Assembly: GCA_017513365.1 (NCBI GenBank)
Contig: JAFXFY010000240.1
Coordinates: 1 to 11,250 of the forward strand
Source of the DNA: Alphaproteobacteria bacterium
GTDB lineage: Bacteria; Pseudomonadota; Alphaproteobacteria; CAAHEQ01; UBA3637
Length of the DNA: 11,250 nucleotides
Direction: 5' to 3'
The notes below the pieces were generated by a model. The model worked only from the letters and a program-made list of their open reading frames with translations, made no database searches and was not told where the DNA came from. Below, in pieces: positions 7,003-11,250 of this stretch (position 1 is the stretch's first letter; the number at the start of each line of letters is the position of its first letter). The position numbers were made by a program, and so were the translations under genes.

Positions 7003-7267
7003 CGTTTAAATCCTCCTGTGTGGTCATTGCCTCTTTTGCTTTTTTAAGCCAATCGGATAGAGTGGTATCTGTCGTTGGGGTCGGTGGGTCTTGCGTTAAT
7101 TTCATCAGTAGCGCAATATGTCCTAAAACGGCTTTACATGCCGAATGATAAGCATTAAATTCTTTGGCATCGGACCAATCTTCTTTGGCCAGAAACGTTT
7201 CGTAACTGGCCAAAGCCTGATTTAAATAAGGGCGCAACGTTTGTTTGAGCGTTTGATTGTCGCTCAT
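6989..7267 (-). CDS. Small phage protein upstream of the terminase; possible terminase small subunit
   Basis: I do not recognise the family with certainty. The product has 92 residues, with an N-terminal mostly helical part (about 5-58, including FNAYHSACKAVLGHIALLMKL), a Pro/Thr linker (60-70) and an acidic helical tail ending in DDFD. The size, helical content, acidic end and position directly before (and overlapping) the terminase large subunit fit a small terminase subunit, which recognises phage DNA. I cannot see a clear helix-turn-helix, so this rests mostly on position. The ATG at 7267 has a strong AAGGAGG site seven bases upstream. The gene follows the gp14-like gene by 11 bases. Confidence 0.7.
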   Translation of the reverse strand: MSDNQTLKQTLRPYLNQALASYETFLAKEDWSDAKEFNAYHSACKAVLGHIALLMKLTQDPPTPTTDTTLSDWLKKAKEAMTTQEDLNDDFD

Positions 7268-7278
7268 GTTGTCCTCCT

Positions 7279-7752
7279 TTATTTGAGCAGTGTGCGTCCT
7301 AATCCGTTTGCTATATCGGTTGCACTGTTAAAATAGCCGGCCGTTGTCGTAGCGGCATGTTGACTTAAAGATAACAAATTGCGAGTTTTGGTTTCATCAA
7401 TTGAGTTTTGTAAGGCCTCTAATGAAATATTGGCACTGGATGTCAAATATTTGTCTTCGGCGTCATGTTCTTTTTTCATTGTATCTAATACAACTTGTCC
7501 CGAACCGCTTTGCTGAAGACCGGTTGCTCCTAATTTAGCCTTATAAGCCGATTGTTGTTTCGCCAACAAACTGCGATTTTTGCGTTGTTCGTCCTTTAAC
7601 GTTAAACTGATTTGTTGTTTTTCTAACTCATACTGTTTTTGAGCAGCAGCATTTGATGCCTTGATTTGTTTTTTTTGTGCATCTGCAGCTTTTTTTGAAT
7701 AAAATACAGATGCAGCCGTTGTAGCAACGGCAGTAATGGCAGCGACTTCCAT
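7279..7752 (-). CDS. Small coiled-coil virion protein, T7 gp14-like internal core candidate
   Basis: This 157-residue protein starts with an Ala/Thr-rich hydrophobic stretch (VAAITAVATTAASVFYSKKA, residues 3-22). A long Lys/Gln/Ala-rich helix with coiled-coil character follows (about 22-72). Then comes a Gly/Ser-rich turn KLGATGLQQSGSGQVVLD (73-90) and a second helical part. The hydrophobic N-terminus, the Ala/Gln coiled coil and the place directly after the gp12-like gene match small internal virion (gp14-like) proteins of podoviruses, which leave the capsid during infection and help DNA cross the envelope. The GATG---GSG--VLD block also occurs, from memory, in such short phage proteins. AGGAGG before the ATG at 7752 lies within the last codons of the preceding gene, two bases of gap. 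The family call is moderate; the coding call is firm. Confidence 0.7.
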   Translation of the reverse strand: MEVAAITAVATTAASVFYSKKAADAQKKQIKASNAAAQKQYELEKQQISLTLKDEQRKNRSLLAKQQSAYKAKLGATGLQQSGSGQVVLDTMKKEHDAEDKYLTSSANISLEALQNSIDETKTRNLLSLSQHAATTTAGYFNSATDIANGLGRTLLK

Positions 7753-7754
7753 AA

Positions 7755-9674
7755 TTAACCTCCTATTTTTAAATCTTGAATAACACTGACAATTTTAAAC
7801 GGTTTCGGCAAATCGCCGATAATACGCCATGCTGGCTCAGCCGGATTGCGGTTCCACCCAAGCGCTCGAATAACAATATCCGCTGTTTGTTTTTGAACCG
7901 AGCTATTTAACGTATATGTATTTAAAGCATATGGCATTTCTTGATGAACACCGGTGCCGGTATCAATTTCCAACGTGCTGGTGTCAACTACACGAAAGCA
8001 TGCTTTGACTAAGCGATAGGATGATACCGGTGCAATGGCATTTGTGGCTCCAACTGATGGAGGCAGAGGGGATACAATATGTGTATAGCCTAACCCCATT
8101 TCCATTGTTTGAGCGGTAATGGGTAAGGATATACTGTCCGATTGTGGTGTTTCATCCGGCAGTACAATCTCATCAGCCATTATTTTAACTGTTCGGTTTA
8201 TTAGATGAGGTGGTACCGTAAAAATAGAACTTGGTGTATTTGATTGTTGTACAACACAACAGTCGGTATTAAGAGCGTCATCAAATCGTTCTAAATAATA
8301 CGTTCCGTTTCTTAACACAAGGACATATGTTGATGTTCCGACTAAACAAACAGATAAAAAAGCACCGTTTGTGATTAATTCTGTCCAACTTTGAATGTCT
8401 TCACTGCGGAAAGAACACAGCACACCGATATGTCCGTTTTGCATGACAATATAGGCGCAACGGTTGTGTTTGTCATAGGCGCCGTCTACCGGATGGTCAA
8501 TTAAATGTGATGCCAATAAAGATAAATCGGTTGCTTGATAAGCTTGCTCAATATCAGAAAATAAAAACTCACGAACTTCATGACCATTTGCGGCAACAAA
8601 AATAGTGGCTCCATCTACGCCCAGAGGTGGGATATATTTATCCGAACTTGATCCGACTTGTGTTTGGCGGTTCAGTTGAATATTGGTCGGTGTTAACGGA
8701 TCACCCGATACCATCCATTCAGATGAGGTTGTAAAAATCTGTAAATGACGTCCACTGTAGAGGGCGCAAATAGCATTTAATCCGTCGGCCATAATGGTAA
8801 ATTCTATGGCATGTGAATCGTATCCGTCGCCCAATTCAAAGTTGGTAATATCACTACTTTGACTGAACCACAAAGTATTGGGTAATTTACGACTGCCTCC
8901 AAATACCAAACGGGATTGATAAAAGGCAACACAAATAGGCCATCCATATGTGTCGTTAAAGGCCGGTTCCGAAAAGGAACGTGTGGCCTCCAACGCCGAT
9001 GAGTTGTCCGCATCTGCCACCAATTTTTTCTTGACTTCTCCTTTGGCTTCGGTCGCACTGGTAATGGCAGTTATTTTAACATATCCATCAGCAATTTTTA
9101 ATTGTTGACCGATGTGCCTGTTTTCAAAAAAATTACCCGAAGTTGTTAAACTGACCGAACCGGAAACAGCTGAACTTTTTATAGTTATTTCCGGTGAACA
9201 AAACTTATGATAAGGGGCTAAAAGACACCCATTTTCCGTCATAAAAGTAAAATCTTTTAATTCCCAACCACTATTGGATTTTTTTAATTGTTTTGGGCAA
9301 ATATCTGGGTGTGTGAACAACAATGTATCTTCATATTGACACCATCGGATTTGTTTCAGTTGTTTGGCTGTGTAAGGTGTAGATAACTTGACCTTTAATA
9401 CCTCGTCTTTATAAATTGATAAGGATTGTGGTTCTAAAACAACCAAGTATGGTTCGGTAGCACTATATTGCAAACAGATAAGTTTGCCATCAGATGACAG
9501 TGTGTCAATATACTTCAATCCCGGTCTGCGTTTAATACCACCCGTGGGTTCAATAAAGACGTTTTTCAGTTCTAAAGCCCCATTTTCATAGGCCTTTAAA
9601 TCTACTCGTCCTAATAAATCGTGAGATAATTCACCGGCGGTAAAATTTGTTTTTGCTGTAAAAATACTGGTCAT
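7755..9674 (-). CDS. Tail tubular / nozzle protein, T7 gp12-like
   Basis: This 639-residue protein forms, in the related family, the lower tube (nozzle) of a short podovirus tail. The N-terminal signature is clear: TNFTAGELSHDLLGRVDLKA (9-28), YENGALELKNVFIEPTGG (29-46) and IKRRPGLKYID. A large beta-rich body follows, with motifs such as FYQSRLVFGGSR and LWFSQSSDITNFE in the middle. It is shorter than T7 gp12 (about 794 residues), which suggests fewer peripheral loops. The ATG at 9674 overlaps the stop of the gp11-like gene (ATGA), with GAGGT upstream, so the two tube proteins are coupled. There is no break in the frame. Identity is secure; the full tail also needs a portal, which is not in the window. 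Confidence 0.9.
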   Translation of the reverse strand: MTSIFTAKTNFTAGELSHDLLGRVDLKAYENGALELKNVFIEPTGGIKRRPGLKYIDTLSSDGKLICLQYSATEPYLVVLEPQSLSIYKDEVLKVKLSTPYTAKQLKQIRWCQYEDTLLFTHPDICPKQLKKSNSGWELKDFTFMTENGCLLAPYHKFCSPEITIKSSAVSGSVSLTTSGNFFENRHIGQQLKIADGYVKITAITSATEAKGEVKKKLVADADNSSALEATRSFSEPAFNDTYGWPICVAFYQSRLVFGGSRKLPNTLWFSQSSDITNFELGDGYDSHAIEFTIMADGLNAICALYSGRHLQIFTTSSEWMVSGDPLTPTNIQLNRQTQVGSSSDKYIPPLGVDGATIFVAANGHEVREFLFSDIEQAYQATDLSLLASHLIDHPVDGAYDKHNRCAYIVMQNGHIGVLCSFRSEDIQSWTELITNGAFLSVCLVGTSTYVLVLRNGTYYLERFDDALNTDCCVVQQSNTPSSIFTVPPHLINRTVKIMADEIVLPDETPQSDSISLPITAQTMEMGLGYTHIVSPLPPSVGATNAIAPVSSYRLVKACFRVVDTSTLEIDTGTGVHQEMPYALNTYTLNSSVQKQTADIVIRALGWNRNPAEPAWRIIGDLPKPFKIVSVIQDLKIGG

Positions 9675-10240
9675 AAACGTACCTCAATTAATGAAAAGTC
9701 TTGAAAAGATGGTGGAACTGATTGTTGCGAATCAATGTTTTTGGCACTCGTAAAATCTTTTTCGGCCATACGTCTTAAATGTTCTGTTCGGTTTGTGCTT
9801 TCGGTTAAGGGTAAACAAAATTCGGCGGCTAAATAGGAAATGACTAAATGCGAAAAAAACGGTGGAAAATCCAATTCATTCGGTTTGAATAAATAAGTCA
9901 GTAATACCGTTTCACTGTCAGTGTGCAATTGGTTTCCTTGAATACGATAATCTAATCCTTTGCCAATGCCGATAGGTCCGGCAGAGATAGCTCGTAAAAA
10001 ATCATTTGGCAGCGCATAGGCATATTTATAATCTCCCTTTGGTGTTTGTGATAAACGAGCCAATTGCTTTTGAGCTGTGGCAAAACGCCACGGATAAGAG
10101 GATAATAATCCTTCAATGACGGGCGTGTATAATTGTTCGGCAATACTGGCTTCGGCACACTTTTCGCCAAATGATGAAATACTTTTGGCACCGATTTTAA
10201 TCAAGGCTCTGGAACATAAATCAATAGATGAAAAAGGCAT
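9671..10240 (-). CDS. Tail tubular / adaptor protein, T7 gp11-like
   Basis: This protein of 189 residues forms the adaptor ring between portal and nozzle in T7-type tails. It has the family opening SSIDLCSRALIKIGAKSISS with a conserved acidic and Ala-rich helix (EKCAEASIAEQLYTPVIEGL). SYPWRFAT follows, then the YAYALPNDFLRAIS segment and the -YRIQGNQLHTDSE-V-L-Y strand. The C-terminal part (FFSHLVISYLAAEFCLPLT) is helical. I chose the ATG at 10240 because GGAG (10247-10250) stands six bases before it. An in-frame ATG at 10252 would add MENT and has no ribosome site before it. The gene follows a terminator-like hairpin, so it may be expressed less than the capsid gene. It overlaps the next gene by 4 bases. 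Confidence 0.88.
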   Translation of the reverse strand: MPFSSIDLCSRALIKIGAKSISSFGEKCAEASIAEQLYTPVIEGLLSSYPWRFATAQKQLARLSQTPKGDYKYAYALPNDFLRAISAGPIGIGKGLDYRIQGNQLHTDSETVLLTYLFKPNELDFPPFFSHLVISYLAAEFCLPLTESTNRTEHLRRMAEKDFTSAKNIDSQQSVPPSFQDFSLIEVRL

Positions 10241-10246
10241 GGTATT

Positions 10247-10250
10247 CTCC
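10247..10250 (-). promoter_or_regulatory. Ribosome binding site that decides the gp11-like gene start
   Basis: GGAG on the minus strand lies six bases before ATG 10240 and inside the four codons that the earlier ATG (10252) would add. The bases before that earlier ATG are a T run with no purine-rich site. Confidence 0.6.
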
Positions 10251-10267
10251 ATAAAAAAACAGTCAAT

Positions 10268-10295
10268 AAAAACCGGACGGCATACAACCGTCCGG
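10268..10295 (-). terminator. Intrinsic terminator or attenuator after the capsid gene
   Basis: On the minus strand CCGGACGG (10288-10295) pairs perfectly with CCGTCCGG (10273-10280) around a 7-base loop, followed by five T. It lies about 30 bases after the capsid stop and before the tail genes, matching the place of the T7 late terminator after its capsid gene. It probably lets some transcripts through, because no clear promoter precedes the tail genes. Confidence 0.85.
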
Positions 10296-10325
10296 CGGAG
10301 TAAAGTAGGAAAACGAAAAATGAAT

Positions 10326-11144
10326 TTAAGCGGCTGTATCGCTTACATCCATTTTAATAACGCCTTTGTCGTCAATTAAACAAGCCCCTTGGCTCATCAT
10401 ATTACCCACAAAGTGTGCGGCATAATCACCATGCCATGTGATATCTGTTTTAATATCTTGACCGGAGGCATGACCAACGGCGGATTTATGATAAATAAAA
10501 CAGCTGTGAGCCCCATCCGTAGCCGGCAATCCCGTATGCATAATCCAAACGATACCCATCCATTTGCGTGTTTCACTGCCGGTTAAGAACGGATAAGCTT
10601 CGCCAACGTAATTGGCATTGGAAAATTCTTCAATGCTCATCAGTTGATTCCATGCATCCGGAGAAAGCAACCCGTATCTTTCGCCATCATCCGGTACATC
10701 ATTTTTGTTCAATACGGTAAAGGCTTGCATAATGCGTTCTTTTGTTAAGGCGCCTTCTCCAATGGATTGAGTGGCCCCATTTAACGCATTAATGATTAAC
10801 TCATCTGTTTTGCGTCCCAACGCATAGGCTCCGGCTTGAGCCAATACCTTTCTTTCATCATGGCCTAATTTCAATTCGTCCAAAGAATCCACCCATTGAC
10901 CGGAATAATAATCCGTGAGTGTACATTCAACCGGTACGTGTGAAATGTCATTTGTGGCAATTTGTTCATTGCGTGTTTTTGTGGAAGCTGTGGCCGTTCC
11001 AATGACTTGGAAAGTTGTGCTGGCCCCTTTGATGCCGGATTTGGACCGGACTGTAGATTGCAATTTGGAACCTTGTTGTTGATAAGCGTTATGCACATCG
11101 GCTTCAAAATGTTTAATAAAAGAGTTGTCAATTGTTGTTGTCAT
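10326..11144 (-). CDS. Phage major capsid protein (podovirus-type)
   Basis: This 272-residue protein forms the icosahedral shell. Its sequence fits capsid proteins of alphaproteobacterial podoviruses: a polar N-terminus (HNAYQQQGSKLQSTVRSK), a strand-rich section (STTFQVIGTATASTKTRN), then DYYSGQWVDSLDELKLGHDE followed by the long helix RKVLAQAGAYALGRKTDELI (98-117). Later come MQAFTVLNKNDVPDDGERYGLLSP, the WNQL helix, and a C-terminal strand pair ending in GACLIDDKGVIKMDV. The helix with AGAYALGRKTDELII is the best family marker; an HK97-type fold is expected. ATG 11144 has AAAGGAA six bases upstream. A strong hairpin follows the gene. I see no N-terminal cleaved delta domain, so a separate scaffold gene is likely upstream. 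Assignment comes from pattern memory and context. Confidence 0.87.
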   Translation of the reverse strand: MTTTIDNSFIKHFEADVHNAYQQQGSKLQSTVRSKSGIKGASTTFQVIGTATASTKTRNEQIATNDISHVPVECTLTDYYSGQWVDSLDELKLGHDERKVLAQAGAYALGRKTDELIINALNGATQSIGEGALTKERIMQAFTVLNKNDVPDDGERYGLLSPDAWNQLMSIEEFSNANYVGEAYPFLTGSETRKWMGIVWIMHTGLPATDGAHSCFIYHKSAVGHASGQDIKTDITWHGDYAAHFVGNMMSQGACLIDDKGVIKMDVSDTAA

Positions 11145-11186
11145 AAAATATTCCTTTCATTTGTTTAATATCAAAAAAAGGTTTAT

Positions 11187-11249
11187 TTATGGTTGTAAGG
11201 AAAAATCCTTGCCGTCATAAACCAAGGGGGATTTACGGGGCTTAAAAAA
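11187..11249 (-). CDS. 3' end of an upstream phage gene (truncated by window edge)
   Basis: On the minus strand one frame is open from the window edge to TAA at 11187-11189, coding for 20 residues ending KPRKSPLVYDGKDFSLQP. The composition looks like a genuine protein C-terminus, and the stop lies 42 bases before the capsid start. In podovirus gene order a scaffold or portal gene usually sits here. I cannot name it from 20 residues. With such a short stretch, chance is a real possibility. Confidence 0.45.
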   Translation of the reverse strand, partial: FFKPRKSPLVYDGKDFSLQP

Positions 11250-11250
11250 A

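Noticed and set aside
8964..8980. GTTCC/GGAAC inverted repeat
   Set aside because: It is a short stem inside the nozzle gene without a T tract, so chance is the best explanation.
10241..10252. Earlier ATG for the gp11-like gene
   Set aside because: It is preceded only by a T run; the GGAG site lies after it and fits the ATG at 10240.
10261..10266. TTGACT on the minus strand as a promoter -35 box for the tail genes
   Set aside because: No acceptable -10 box lies 16-18 bases downstream, where the coding region already begins.
11197..11210. Inverted repeat AAGGA/TCCTT as a terminator
   Set aside because: The stem is only five weak pairs, lies inside the partial coding end and has no following T tract.

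Overview
This window joins the end of a bacterial F1Fo ATP synthase operon (+ strand, 1-4099) to a compact, convergent block of podovirus-type phage genes (- strand, 4139-11250). The ATP synthase part has the order atpA-atpG-atpD-atpC with overlapping or nearly touching genes. This is the arrangement usual in Alphaproteobacteria, and the alpha subunit and the gamma C-terminus also read like alphaproteobacterial proteins. The DNA is AT-rich with many ATT, AAA and GGT codons. I infer a low-GC, possibly host-associated or gut alphaproteobacterium; the exact lineage cannot be fixed from this window. The left edge cuts atpA, so only the C-terminal two thirds of the alpha subunit is present.

The ATP synthase genes are intact and catalytically complete: the alpha arginine finger and the beta Walker A, Walker B, catalytic Glu and DELSEED-type loop are all there. 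Two subunits are unusual. Gamma has about 60-75 extra residues just before its C-terminal helix, at the same topological place as the regulatory insertion of chloroplast and cyanobacterial gamma, but without cysteines. Epsilon has both an N-terminal extension and a basic C-terminal tail. The operon ends in a strong hairpin with A and T tracts on both sides, so it should stop transcription from both directions.

The phage block is transcribed toward the atp operon. In transcription order it holds: the tail end of an unknown gene, the major capsid protein, a terminator-like hairpin, a T7 gp11-like tubular/adaptor protein, a T7 gp12-like tubular/nozzle protein, a small gp14-like internal virion candidate, a small protein in the terminase-small-subunit position, the terminase large subunit, a SleB-type cell wall hydrolase, a coiled-coil plus membrane-anchor protein (holin-like), a 59-residue protein, and a two-pass membrane protein. 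Genes overlap or are 0-16 bases apart, except for about 85 bases after the capsid gene, which hold the hairpin. Together they form a capsid, short-tail, packaging and lysis module. Portal, integrase, replication and regulatory genes would have to lie beyond 11250. No tail fibre or large internal core protein (gp15/gp16-like) gene is present between the nozzle and terminase genes, where a T7-like phage would carry them.

The window has no stretch over 300 bases without a gene. I see no tRNA, rRNA, CRISPR array, insertion sequence or riboswitch. The best candidates for novelty are the insert-bearing gamma subunit, the pared-down podovirus cassette packed directly against a core energy operon, and the unrecognised two-pass membrane protein at its end.
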